Of a DNA stretch of 64,000 nt, positions 8,300 to 21,200 are shown piece after piece. This stretch comes from Pseudomonas sp. stari2 (lineage in GTDB: Bacteria > Pseudomonadota > Gammaproteobacteria > Pseudomonadales > Pseudomonadaceae). Positions within the stretch are counted from its first letter, which is position 1; every line of letters begins with the position of its first letter. The stretch is taken from positions 2,289,501-2,353,500 of the forward strand of contig NZ_CP099760.1 of NCBI RefSeq assembly GCF_040760005.1, written 5' to 3'. The translations under genes were made by a program, and so were the position numbers. The notes under the pieces are model-generated. The model was not told where the DNA came from, did no database searches, and was given only the letters and a program-made list of their open reading frames with translations.

Positions 8300-9037
8300 G
8301 TGTTGACCAAGTTGACCCTGCTGTGCCTGCCGTATTCCGGCGCCAGTGCCATGGTCTACAGCCGCTGGCGGCCGAAGCTGCCGCAGTGGCTGCAATTGCA
8401 ACCGGTGGAATTGCCGGGGCGCGGCGCCCGGTTCGGCGAACCGTTGCACACCGACATGCGTGCACTGGCGATGCAATTGGCCCGGGAATTGCGCCCGACA
8501 CTCAAGGCCCCTTACGCACTGTTCGGCCATAGTCTGGGCGCCTTGCTGGCCTGCGAAATCGCTCACGCCTTGCGCGCACTGGGTTGCCCGGAACCGGTGG
8601 CGCTGTTTGCCTCTGGCACCGCGGCGCCGACGTTGCGCGCCGACTACGACCGCGGTTTTGCCGAGCCCAAGACGGACGCCGAGCTGATCGATCAACTGCG
8701 CACGCTCAACGGCACCAGTGAGGAAGTGCTGGCTAATAAAGAGTTGATGAGCCTGACGCTGCCGATCCTGCGCGCCGACTTCCTGCTCTGCGGCAAATTC
8801 CAGCCGTTGCAGCGGCCGCCTCTCAACTGCCCGGTGCATGTGCTCGGCGGCAAGGCCGACAAGGCGACCACCGAGCAGTTGATCGGCTGGAGCAAGGAAA
8901 CCCGTGGCAGTTTCTCGGTGGACATGCTGGCCGGCGGGCACTTCTTTATTCATGAACACGAAGCCAAGGTGCTGCGGGTAATCAAGGATCAGCTCGACGT
9001 GCATCATCGTCGGCACGGCTTGATGGCCGCCGTTTAA
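8300..9037 (+). CDS. pvdG: Type II thioesterase of the pyoverdine pathway
   Basis: About 245 residues, starting (V/M)LTKLTLLCLPYSGASAMVY. It is an alpha/beta hydrolase of the type II thioesterase family, with the nucleophile motif GHSLGA and a late His in GGHFFIHEH. These proofreading enzymes clear wrongly loaded or acetylated carrier domains of peptide synthetases. GAGG at 8291-8294 sits just before a GTG at 8300 (a TTG follows at 8303). The frame is open to an ATG at 8249, but that ATG lies inside the promoter box. It is directly upstream of NRPS1 with a terminator between. The symbol follows function; an orthologue of PA2411 is an alternative. Confidence 0.8.
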   Translation: MLTKLTLLCLPYSGASAMVYSRWRPKLPQWLQLQPVELPGRGARFGEPLHTDMRALAMQLARELRPTLKAPYALFGHSLGALLACEIAHALRALGCPEPVALFASGTAAPTLRADYDRGFAEPKTDAELIDQLRTLNGTSEEVLANKELMSLTLPILRADFLLCGKFQPLQRPPLNCPVHVLGGKADKATTEQLIGWSKETRGSFSVDMLAGGHFFIHEHEAKVLRVIKDQLDVHHRRHGLMAAV

Positions 9038-9058
9038 CCCGAATTCATCGCTGTCCAG

Positions 9059-9101
9059 AACCCTGTGAGGAGCGAGCAGGCTTGCTCCCGCAGGGTTTTT
9101 T
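9059..9101 (+). terminator. Hairpin with T-tract after the thioesterase gene (REP-like core)
   Basis: AACCCTG pairs with CAGGGTT, with inner complementary segments (GGAGC...GCTCC), followed by six Ts. The inner part resembles the dispersed Pseudomonas repeat containing GAGCGAGC. It should stop transcription from the thioesterase gene before NRPS1. Confidence 0.75.
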
Positions 9102-9152
9102 ATCGCCCGTAAATTCTCGCTGCACCTCCATTCTGATAGTTCTTCTCAATCG

Positions 9153-9176
9153 CTAATTTTTGCGCTTTGCATTCGT
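9153..9176 (+). promoter_or_regulatory. Degenerate PvdS-type promoter for the NRPS operon
   Basis: CTAAT, 16 nt, CGT (or TAATT with a 15-nt spacer) lies 56 nt upstream of the NRPS1 start. It shares the string CTAATTT with the thioesterase promoter. No better box is present between the terminator at 9101 and the start codon. Confidence 0.45.
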
Positions 9177-9231
9177 TTTATAGGGACGACGTGCCTTTGT
9201 GCTGCCAGCCTACTGACTCGGATACCAAGAA

Positions 9232-12200
9232 ATGAATGCTGAAGACTCCTTGAAACTTGCTCGCCGGTTTATCGGGTTGCCCCTGGAAAAGCGCCAGATG
9301 TTCCTCGCGGCCCTGCACAAGGAGGGCGTGGATTTTGCCCGTTTTCCGATTCCTCAAGGGGTCGAGGCCGATGATCGGCAGGCGCTGTCCTACGCGCAGC
9401 AGCGCATGTGGTTTCTCTGGCAACTGGACCCGCACAGCGGCGCCTACAACTTGCCGGGCGCGGTGCGCCTGACGGGGCGCCTGAGCCTGGCCGCCCTTGA
9501 CGCGGCATTTGCCAGCCTGGTGGCGCGTCACGAAACCCTGCGCACGGTGTTCCAGCGACAGGCCGACGACAGCCTGCTGCAAGTGCCGGCCGATGCTCCG
9601 CTGGTAATCGAACACGTGGATTTCAGCGGTCTCGCCGCACCCGAGCGCGAAGTCGCGGTGGCCGACGCCGCTCAGCAACAATCCCTACAGCCATTCGATC
9701 TGGCTGTCGGCCCGCTGCTGCGGGTCAAGCTGCTCAAGCTCGACGAGCAGGAACATGTGCTGCTGCTGACCCTGCACCACATCGTTTCCGATGGCTGGTC
9801 GATGAACGTGCTGATCGACGAATTCATTCGTTGCTATGACGCCCATGAAGCCGGGCAGTCGCCGCAACTGACACCGTTGCCGATCCAGTACAGCGACTAC
9901 GCGCTGTGGCAGCGCCGCTGGCTGGAAGCGGGCGAGCAGGCGCGGCAGCTGGAGTACTGGCAGGCGCAGTTGGGCAATGAGCACCCGGTGCTGGAATTGC
10001 CAACCGATCACCCGCGCCCGGCGATGCCGAGCTACCGCGGCACGCGGTATGAATTCACCATCGACGGCGCGCTGGCGGAGCAACTGCGCAGCAGTGCCCA
10101 GCAACACAACATCACCTTGTTCATGTTGCTGCTCGGCGCTTTCAACGTGCTGCTGCATCGCTACACCGGGCAGTCGGACATCCGCGTCGGCGTGCCGATC
10201 GCCAACCGCAACCGGGGTGAGATCGAAGGCCTGATCGGCTTCTTCGTCAACACCCAGGTATTGCGTACCGAACTGGACGGGCAGACGCGCGTAGGCGACC
10301 TGCTGCGCGCCGTCAAAGAAACCGCGCTCGGTGCCCAGGCTCATCAGGACTTGCCGTTCGAACGGCTGGTCGAAGCGCTGAAGCTGGAACGCAGCCTCAG
10401 CCACACGCCGCTGTTTCAGGTGATGTACAACCATCAGCCGCAAGTTGCCGACATCAGCACCGTGAGCACCGCTTCCGGGCTGGAACTGGGCGTCATCGAA
10501 TGGCAGGGTCGCACCACGCAATTCGATCTGACCCTGGACACCTACGAGAAGGGCGGCCGGCTGCACGCCGCGCTGACCTATGCCAACGATCTGTTTGACC
10601 CGCAGAGCATCACGCGCATGGCGCAGCACTGGTTGAACCTGCTGTGTGGCATGGTGCAGAACAGCAATCAGCGCATCAGCGATTTGCCGCTGCTGGAAGC
10701 GGCCGAATACCAACGCATGGTATTCGACTGGAACAGCATGGAAGCCGGCACTGCCGATGCGTCGAGCATCCATCGCTTGATCGAGCAGCAGGCTGCCGCC
10801 CAGCCGGACGCGCTGGCCGTGACCTTTGGCGAGCAAGCCTTCACCTACGCCGAGATCGATGCGCGGGCCAATGCGCTGGCGCACAAACTGATCGAATGCG
10901 GCGTTGGCCCGGAAGTCCGGGTCGGCGTTGCCATGCAGCGCTCCGACAGCTTGCTGGTGGCATTGCTGGCGGTGCTCAAGGCCGGCGGCGCATACGTGCC
11001 GCTGGACCCGGATTACCCGGCGGATCGCGTCGCCTACATGCTTGAGGACAGTCGCGCGCTGGTGCTGCTGACCGAGCACGATGTGGCCGCGACGCTTTCC
11101 GTCAGCGCCGAAACCCAAGTCCTGTTGCTGGACCGGATCGCTGCAGAACTGGCGGCGTATCCGTCCAGCGCACCCGTCACGGCGGTGACGCCGGACAACC
11201 TCGCCTACGTGATCTACACCTCGGGCTCCACCGGCAAACCCAAAGGCGTGGCCATCGCGCACCGCAACGTGCAGGCTCTGATCGACTGGTCGCGCAAGGT
11301 CTACAGCCGTGATGACATTCAAGGTGTGCTGGCGTCGACGTCGGTGTGTTTCGACCTGTCGGTGTGGGAGCTGTTTGTCACCCTCGCCAACGGCGGCTCG
11401 GTGATCCTCGCGCGCAACGCCCTGGAGTTGCCGCAACTGCCGGCGCGCGATCAGGTGCGGTTGATCAACACCGTGCCTTCGGCGATCAATGCCTTGCAGC
11501 GCGACGGTGCGATTCCGTCGAGCGTGCGCATCATCAACCTTGCGGGTGAACCGCTGAAACAAAGCCTGGTGGAATCGCTGTATCAGCAGGCCAGCGTCGA
11601 ACACGTTTACGACCTGTACGGCCCTTCGGAAGACACCACCTATTCCACCTGGACCCGTCGTGCGGCGGGCGGCACGCCGAGCATCGGTCGACCACTGACC
11701 GGCACCGCCAGCTATCTGCTGGACGCCGATCTGCAACCGGTGCCGCAAGGCGCAGCGGCCGAGCTGTATCTGGCGGGTGCCGGTATTACCCGTGGCTATC
11801 TGGGCCGCGCGGCGATGACCGCCGAGAAGTACGTGCCCAATCCATTCGCCCAAAACGGCGAGCGTCTGTACCGCACCGGCGACCTGACGCGTTATCAGGC
11901 CGATGGCGCGCTGCAATATGTCGGGCGGATCGACCATCAAGTGAAGGTGCGGGGTTTCCGCATCGAACTCGGCGAAATCGAAGCGCGGCTGTTGCAGCAA
12001 GAGACCGTGCGCGAGCTGGCGGTACTGGCTCAGGAAGGCGCCAGCGGCCAACAATTGGTGGCCTACATCGTGCCGACCGACGCGGCCGTGCTGGAGGCGG
12101 ATGCCGATGCCCAGGCGAGCCTGCGCGAAACCCTGAAAGCGGCGCTGCGCCAACATTTGCCGGACTACATGGTGCCGGCCTACCTGCTGTTCCTCGAGCA

Positions 12201-15200
12201 ATTGCCGCTGACGCCCAACGGCAAACTCGATCGCAAAGCGCTGCCGGCCGTCGATGGCAGCCAGCAACAACGCGAACACGTGGCGCCACGCAGCGCTCTG
12301 GAAAAATCCCTGGCAGCGATCTGGCAGGACGTGTTGTCGATTGAAAACGTCGGCCTCGAAGACAACTTCTTTGAACTGGGCGGCGACTCCATCGTGTCGA
12401 TGCAAGTGGTCAGCCGCGCCCGTCAGGCCGGGATCGTGCTGAGCCCCAAGGAACTGTTCCAGCACCAGACCATTCGCAGCCTCGCGCAAGTCGCCCGTCA
12501 GGGCCAACAGACCTTGATCGACCAAGGCCCGGCCGTGGGTGCCGTGGCGCTGGCGCCGGTGCAGCAGTGGTTCTTCGAGCAAGACATTCCTCAGCGTCAG
12601 CACTGGAACCAGTCGCTGTTGCTGACGGCGCAACAGCCTGTGGACGCTGGCGCGCTGGATCGCGCGCTGAGCCAGTTGCTCAATCATCACGATGCGCTGC
12701 GCCTGCGCTACGCATCGACCGCCGAGGGTTGGCAGCAGGCGTATGCCGCGCCAACCGGCGAGTCGGTGTTGTGGCAACGCAACGCGCAATCGCTGGAAGA
12801 CCTCAAGGCCTTGTGCGATGAAGCCCAGCGCAGCCTGGACCTGAGCAATGGCCCTTTGCTGCGCGCGTTGCTGGTGAATATGGCCGATGGCGGCCAGCGT
12901 TTGCTGCTGGTCGCGCATCACCTGGTGATCGACGGCGTGTCGTGGCGCGTTTTGCTGGAGGACTTGCAAGCCGCTTACATCCAGGCCCTGAGCGGCGCGG
13001 TTGGCGCCTTGCCAGGCAAAACCAGTTCGTATCAGCAGTGGGTCGCTCGCCTGCAAGGGCACCTGCCGACTTTCGCCGAAAGCCTCGATTACTGGCAGGC
13101 GCAACTGCGTGACGCACCGCGTACCGAACTGCCTTGCGAGCGTCCTGACGGCGCACTGGAAAACCGTTTCGAAGGCAAGGTCGAGCTCAAGCTCAGTGCC
13201 GAACAGACCCGTAAGTTGTTGCAACAGGCGCCGGCGGCCTATCGCACCCAGGTCAACGACCTGCTGCTGACGGCGCTGGCCCGCGTAATCTGCCGCTGGA
13301 GCGGCCAGGCCAGTACCCTGATTCAACTGGAAGGTCACGGTCGCGAAGACCTGTTCGATGACATCGACCTGACCCGAACCCTCGGCTGGTTCACCAGCCT
13401 GTTCCCGGTCAATCTTCGCCCGGCGGACAATCTCGGTGCCTCGATCAAAGCGATCAAGGAACAGCTGCGTGCTGTCCCGGACAAAGGCCTGAGCTACGGC
13501 GCACTGCGTTATCTGGCGGATGCGCAAACGGCGGCGTCGCTGGACAGCGACGTCAAACCGCGTATCACCTTCAACTACCTTGGCCAGTTCGACCGTCAGT
13601 TCGATGAGGCGGCACTTTTTGTGCCGTCCGGTGAAGGTGGCGGTGCGGCGCAAGATTCTTCGGCGCCGCTGGCCAACTGGTTGACGGTCGAAGGTCAGGT
13701 GTACGGCGGCGAGCTGTCGCTGAACTGGGGCTTCAGCCGTGAGATGTTCGACACAGCGACCGTGCAGCAACTGGCGGATCAATACGCCCTCGAACTCAAT
13801 GCCTTGATCGATCACTGCTGTGCGCTTGAAGCGCCGCAGGCGACACCGTCGGACTTCCCGCTGGCGCGCGTGACGCAGGCGCAACTCGATGCGCTGCCGG
13901 TGCCGGCCGGTGAGCTGGACGATCTCTATCCGCTGTCGCCGATGCAGCAGGGTCTGCTGTTCCATACCCTGTACGAGCAATCGGCGGGCGAGTACATCAA
14001 CCAGATGCGCGTCGACGTTCAAGGCATCGATCCACAGCGTTTCCGCGATGCGTGGCAGGCCACCGTCGATGCCCAGGACATCCTGCGCAGCGGGTTTGTC
14101 TGGCAGGGCGAGCTGGCCGAACCGGTGCAAATCGTCCACAAGCAAGTGCAATTGCCGTTCACCGCGCTGGACTGGCGCTCCCGTGACGATCAGCCACAAG
14201 CCCTCGCGGCGCTGGCCGATGACGAGCGCCAACAAGGGTTCGACCTGACCTGCGCGCCGTTGCTGCGTCTGGTGCTGGTGCAGACCGGCGCCGAGCAGTG
14301 GCATCTGATCTACACCCATCACCACATCCTGATGGATGGCTGGAGCAACTCGCAGTTGCTCGGCGAAGTGCTGCAGCGTTACAGCGGGCAGATTCCGGTG
14401 AATGCCGGCGGACGCTATCGCGACTACATCGCCTGGCTGCAACGTCAGGACGCTCAACTCAGCGAAAACTTCTGGGGCGAGCAACTGGCTGCCCTGCAAG
14501 AGCCGACCCGTCTGGCCCGCGTGGCCTCGACCAGCGACAGCCAGAGCGGTCACGGCGATCACTTCCAGACCCTCGACGTGGCGCACACCCGTGTGCTGGA
14601 AACTTTCGCCCGCCAACAGAAGGTCACCGTCAACACGCTGATCCAGGCGGCGTGGCTGCTGTTGCTGCAACGCTATACCGGTCACGAAGCGGTGGCGTTC
14701 GGGGCCACGGTCGCCGGGCGTCCGGCGGACCTGCCTGGCATCGAGCAGCAAGTTGGACTGTTCATCAACACCTTGCCGGTGATCGGTGCGCCGCGTCCCG
14801 ATCAGAGCGTTGGCAGCTGGCTGCAAGCCGTGCAGGGGCAGAACCTCAGCCTGCGCGATTTCGAGCACACGCCGCTGGCGGACATTCAGCGTTGGGCCGG
14901 GCAGGGTGGTGAAGCGCTGTTCGACAACATTCTGGTGTTTGAAAACTATCCGATTGCCCAGGCCCTGAAACAAGGTGTCGATCAGGGCGTGGTGTTCGGC
15001 GAAGTCGCCAACCTGGAACAGACCCACTATGCGTTGAGCGTCGCCGTCACCCTCGGCGAACAACTGGCGCTGCACTACAGTTTCGATCGTGGCCATTTCG
15101 CCGGCGCTGCCATCGAAGGGATCAGCGCGCATCTGCTGCAATTGCTTGAACAGTTTGCCGTGTCCGCCGAGCGCAGCCTCGGTGAAATCGCCCTGGCCGA

Positions 15201-18200
15201 CGCCGGTGAACACGCCCGTCAACTAGCCGATAACCACCCGCAGCCGTACCCGGTGGACGTCGCTGTACACCAGCGGATCAGCACCCTGGCCGCCGAGCGT
15301 CCGCAGCGCACCGCGGTGATTTTCAATGGCCAGCACTTCAGCTATGGCGAGATCGATCAGCGCGCCAATCAACTGGCCCACGCGCTGATCGCCCGCGGTG
15401 TCGGTGCCGAAACCCGGGTCGGTGTGGCCTTGCCGCGCAGCGAAGCGGTGATCATCGCCTTGCTGGCCGTGCTCAAGGCGGGCGGTGCCTATGTGCCGCT
15501 GGACACCAGTTATCCGCGCGAGCGCCTGGCGTACCTGATCGAGGATTCGGGGCTGGCGTTGTTGATCAGCGATTCGTCGGTGTCGGCGCAATTGCCGGTC
15601 GCCGAATCGGTGCCGGTGCTGGAACTCGACCGCCTCGACTTGCGCGAGTGGCCGATCAAGGCACCGCAGGTGCAGATCGATCCGGACAACCTCGCTTACG
15701 TGATCTACACCTCCGGCTCCACCGGCAATCCGAAGGGCGTCAGCGTTGCCCACGGCCCGCTGGCGATGCACTGTCAGGCCATCGGTCAGCGCTATGAAAT
15801 GTGTGACAGCGACTGCGAATTCCACTTCATGTCGTTCGCCTTCGACGGTGCTCACGAGCGCTGGCTGACCAGCCTGACCCACGGTGCCTCGCTTTTGATC
15901 CGCGACGACACGCTGTGGACCCCGGAACAGACTTACAACGCGATGCGCGAACACGGCGTGACCGTGGTCGCGTTCCCGCCGGTTTACTTGCAACAACTGG
16001 CCGAACACGCTGAGCGTGAGGGCAACCCACCCAAGGTGCGCATCTACTGCTTTGGCGGTGACGCGGTGCCGAGCGCCAGTTTCGAACGGGTCAAACGTGC
16101 CCTCGATCCGGACTACATCATCAACGGTTACGGGCCGACCGAAACCGTGGTCACGCCGCTGATCTGGAAGGCCGGTCGCGAAGTGCCGTGCGGTGCGGCC
16201 TACGCGCCGATCGGCAGCCGTATCGGTGATCGCAGCGCCTATGTTCTCGATGCCGATCTGAACTTGCTGCCGCAAGGCATGGCCGGTGAGTTGTACCTCG
16301 GCGGCACGGGGCTGGCGCGGGGTTATCTGAACCGTCCGGGGCTGACGGCCGAGCGTTTTGTCGCGGATCCGTTCAGCCACACCGGTGGCTTGCTGTACCG
16401 CACTGGCGACCTGGTGCGCCAGCGTGCCGACGGTACGTTCGACTACCTGGATCGCATCGACAATCAGGTGAAGATCCGTGGTTTCCGTATCGAACTGGGG
16501 GAAATCGAAGCCTGCCTGCAAGCCCTCGACGGTGTGCGCGAAGCGGTGGTCGTGGCGCAGGAAGGCAGCGCCGGCAGCGGCAAGCGTCTGGTGGCCTACG
16601 TGGTCGGTGATTCGGCGCGCAAAGATTTCGCCGAAGACCTGCGCGAGCAACTCAAAGCCACACTGCCGACGCACATGGTGCCGGCCTACGTGCTGCGTCT
16701 GGAGCGCATGCCGCTGACACCGAACGGCAAACTCGATCGCAAGAACCTGCCGAAACCGGATGTCAGCCAACTGCAACAAGCCTACGTCGCGCCGCAAACC
16801 GTACTGGAGCAGCAACTGGCGACGATCTGGCAGGACGTGCTGAAACTTCAGCAGGTCGGTGTCAGCGATAACTTCTTTGAACTCGGTGGCGATTCGATCA
16901 TCTCGATCCAGGTGGTCAGCCGTGCGCGGCAGGCCGCAATCCGCTTCACCCCGAAAGACTTGTTCCAGCACCAGACCATCGCCGCACTGGCGGCGGTGGC
17001 CAAGGTGGGCGAGCAGACGCAAGCCATCAATCAGGGCCCGGTGACCGGTGCGCTGCCGTTGCTGGCGGTGCAACAGGCCTTCTTCGAACAGGACATTCCT
17101 GAGCGTCAGCACTGGAACCAGGCGGTGATGCTCAAGCCGACTCAGCCATTGGAAGCGGCGACACTGGAGCAGGCGCTCGATGCGCTGGTCGCGCACCATG
17201 ATGGTTTGCGTCTGAGTTTCGTTGAGCAGGCCGATGGCTGGCACGCCGAGTACCGTGGCGTCGACAGCCGTAATGACGCTCTGTTGTGGAGTGTCGATGT
17301 CGCCGATGCCGCCTCGCTGGAAGCGGTGGCCAACGAGGCGCAACGCAGCCTCGATCTGCAAGCCGGCCCGCTGCTGCGAGCAGTGCTGGCGAACCTCGAC
17401 GACGGCAGCCAGCGGTTGCTGCTGGCGATCCATCACCTGGTGGTGGACGGCGTGTCGTGGCGGATTCTGTTCGATGATCTGCAAAGCGCTTACCGGCAGA
17501 TCGCAGCGGGCGAGCCCCTGCGATTGCCGGCCAAAACCAGTGCCGCCAGGGCCTGGGCCGAGCACCTGCAAACCTACGCCCGCAGCAGCGAGCTGCGCTC
17601 TGAACTGGCGTACTGGCAGGAGCAGCTTCAGGGTGCCGATGTCGCGCTGCCGCTGGACAACGCCGACGGTGGTCTGCAAAACCGTCATGCGCTGACCGTG
17701 CGTACCCGTCTGGACAAGGCCCAGACCCGCCAGTTGCTGCAAGACGCTCCGGCGGCCTATCGCACCCAGGTCAATGACTTGCTGCTGACTGCACTGGCCC
17801 GCGTGATGGTGCGCTGGACCGGCGCCGACAGTGCGTTGATTCAATTCGAAGGCCATGGCCGTGAAGAGCTGTTCGACAGCATCGATCTGACCCGCACCGT
17901 GGGCTGGTTCACCACGGCGTACCCGGCCAAACTGACGCCGGTTGCAGAGCTGGGAGCGTCGCTGAAACAGATCAAGGAACAACTGCGCGCGATCCCCAAC
18001 AAAGGCATTGGTTTTGGAGCGCTGGCATATCTGGGCGAGGACGCCGATCGCGCCTCTCTCGCGCAGCTGCCGGTTCCGCGCCTGACCTTCAACTACCTGG
18101 GCCAGTTCGACGGCAGCTTCGATGCCGCCGATGGCGCGCTGTTTGTGCCATCCAGCGAAGCGGCGGGCGATGAGCTGGATGCCAATGCGCCGCTGGCCAA

Positions 18201-21200
18201 CCACTTGGCGCTCAACGGCCAGGTGTATGGCGGCGAACTGAACCTGGGCTGGACGTTCAGCCACGAGATGTTCGATGAGGCAACGATTCAGCGTCTGGCC
18301 GATGATTACACCCAGGAGTTGCAAGCGCTGATCGCGCATTGCTGTCAGGCCGATCATCACGGTGTCACGCCGTCTGACTTCCCGTTGGCGCGCTTGAGCC
18401 AGGCTCAACTGGACGGTTTGCCGCTGGCGCCGCAGTTGATCGAAGACGTTTATCCGCTGTCGCCGATGCAGCAGGGCATGCTGTTCCACGCAGTCTATGA
18501 AGAATCCACCGGTAACTACATCAACCAGATGCGCCTGGACGTCGAAGGCCTCGACCCCGAGCGTTTCCATCAGGCCTGGCAGGCCGCCGTCGATGCGCAC
18601 GACATTCTGCGCACGCGATTCGTCTGGCAAGGTGAGCTGGATGCGCCGGTGCAAGTGGTCAGCAAGCACGCGCAAATGCCTTACAGCCTGCACGACTGGC
18701 GCGCGCAGCCGCATCTGGAAGACGCGTTGCAGACCCTGGCCGACGCCGAGCGTCAGAGCCTCGATCTGAATGCGTCGACCCTGCTGCGTCTGGTGATCGT
18801 GCGCATCGATGACCAGCGTCATCACTTGATCTACACCAACCACCACATCCTGATGGATGGCTGGAGCAACTCGCAGTTGCTCGGTGAAGTGCTGCAGCGC
18901 TACAGCGGCAAGTTCAGTGCCGCGCACGCCGGTCGCTACGGCGATTACATCGGCTGGTTGCAGCGTCAGGACGCGGCGGCGAGCGAAGCGTTCTGGCTGC
19001 CGGCGTTGCGCACGCTGGACGAGCCGACGCGTCTGGCTCACGCCATTGCCCGGCCGAAAGATGCGCCGGCGGTGCAAGGCTACGGCGACCATTATCGCGT
19101 GCTCGACAGCGAGCAGACCGCGCGCCTGGGCGAGTTTGCCCGCGCTTCCAAAGTCACCGTCAACACTCTCGTCCAGGCCGCATGGCTGCTGGTGCTGCAA
19201 CGCTACACCGGCAAGGCCAGCGTCGCGTTCGGCGCCACCGTGGCGGGGCGTCCGGCGGACTTGCCGGGGATCGAGCAACAGATCGGTCTGTTCATCAACA
19301 CCTTGCCGGTGATCGCCAGCCCACGGCCCGAGCAATCGCTCGGCAGCTGGCTGCAAGCGGTGCAGGCGCAAAACCTCGCGCTGCGCGAGTTCGAACACAC
19401 CGCGCTGTTCGATATCCAGCGCTGGGCCGGGCAGGGCGGTGAAGCGCTGTTCGACAACATTCTGGTGTTCGAAAACTACCCGATTGCCCAGGCGCTGGAG
19501 CAGGGCGCACCGCAAGGTCTGCGCTTCGGCCCGGTGGCCAACCACGAACAGACCAACTATCCGCTGACCCTGGGCGTAAGCCTTGAAGGCACGCTGGAAG
19601 TGCATTACAGCTTTGACCGCTTGCACTTTGCCGACGCCACCGTCGAGCAACTGGGCGCTCAGTTGAACCATGTGCTGATGCAGATGGCCGGCGGTTCCGA
19701 TCAACGTTGCCTGGGCGACCTGCAACTGCTCGATGCGGCCGCACGGGAGCTGGCGCTCAACGATTGGGGCTATTGCGCAGGGCACTACCCAACTGCGCTG
19801 CACGTGCATCAATTGTTCGAACAGCAAGTGCAACGCGCACCAGATCAGGTCGCGCTGTACTTTGCCGATCAGCGTCTGACGTACGCCGAACTCAATCAGC
19901 AGGCCAACCGTCTGGCGCACACCTTGCGTCAACGCGGCGTTGGCCCAGACGTACTGGTGGGAATCGCGGTCGAGCGTTCGCTGGAGATGATCATCAGCCT
20001 GCTGGCGGTGCTCAAGGCCGGCGGTGCGTATGTGCCGCTGGACCCGCAATACCCGGGTGATCGACTGACCTGCATGATCGAAGACAGTGGTCTGCTGCTG
20101 TTGCTGAGCCAGAGCCATTTGCTTGAGCGTCTGCCGCAGATCGCAGGCGTCGAGGTGCTGTGCGTTGAACGTCTACCGGAGCAGCTCGAAAGCGCTGATC
20201 TGCCGAATCTGACCCTGGCCGATAACCTCGCTTACGTGATGTTCACTTCGGGCTCAACTGGACGTCCGAAAGGCGTGGGGATCAATCAGGCCTCGCTGAC
20301 CAAGCACGCCTACGTGACCGTGGATTTGATGGCGTTGACCGCGCAGGACTGCGTGCTGCAATTCTCGACGTTCAACTTCGACGGTTTCGTCGAGCAGCTG
20401 TACCCGGCGCTGATCACCGGTGCTTCGGTCGTGCTGCGCGGCACCGAGATCTGGGACAGCGAAACCCTTTACCGTGAGATGCTCGACAAGCGCATCAGCG
20501 TGATCGACCTGACCACCGCCTACTGGGGCATGCTGGCCAAGGACTTCGCCGAAGTCGGCCCGCGTGACTACGGCGTGTTGCGTCAGGTGCATGCCGGCGG
20601 TGAAGCGATGCCGCCCGAAGGCATGGCGGCCTGGAACAAGGCCGGTCTGGCCCACGTTCGTTTGCTCAACACCTACGGCCCGACCGAAGCCACCGTGACC
20701 GCCACGTCGCTGGATTGCGGCGACTACGTGACCGGTGTCGAGCCAACGCCATCGACCTTGCCGATCGGTTCGGCGTTGCCGGGTCGTTCCATCTACCTGC
20801 TGGACATCGCCGGCCAACCGGTGCCGGTGGGCGCGGTGGGCGAGCTGATGATCGGCGGCGAATTGCTTGCTCGCGGTTACTTCAACCGTCCGGACTTGAG
20901 CGCCGAGCGCTTCATGCCGGACCCGTTCTCGGTGCAACCGGGGGCACGTCTGTATCGCACCGGTGACCTGGCGCGGTTCCGTGCCGACGGGGTGATCGAG
21001 TACATCGGCCGTGTCGACCATCAGGTGAAGATTCGCGGTTTCCGTATCGAACTGGGGGAAATCGAAGCGCGTCTGCTGGATGCCCAGACTGTCCGCGAAA
21101 CGCTGGTGATGGCGGTGGCCGGGCCAAGCGGTCAGCAACTGGTGGCCTATGTGGTGCCGACCGACGCCGAGTCGGTCATGGCCGACAGCGATCTGCAAAG

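Noticed and set aside
9685..15222. Very long open frame antisense to NRPS1 (about 1845 codons), with further long ones at 15223-20118 and 21754-26214
   Set aside because: GC-rich synthetase genes leave the opposite strand open by codon bias. The translations are low-complexity, rich in Arg, Gln and His, with no domain motifs or ribosome sites.
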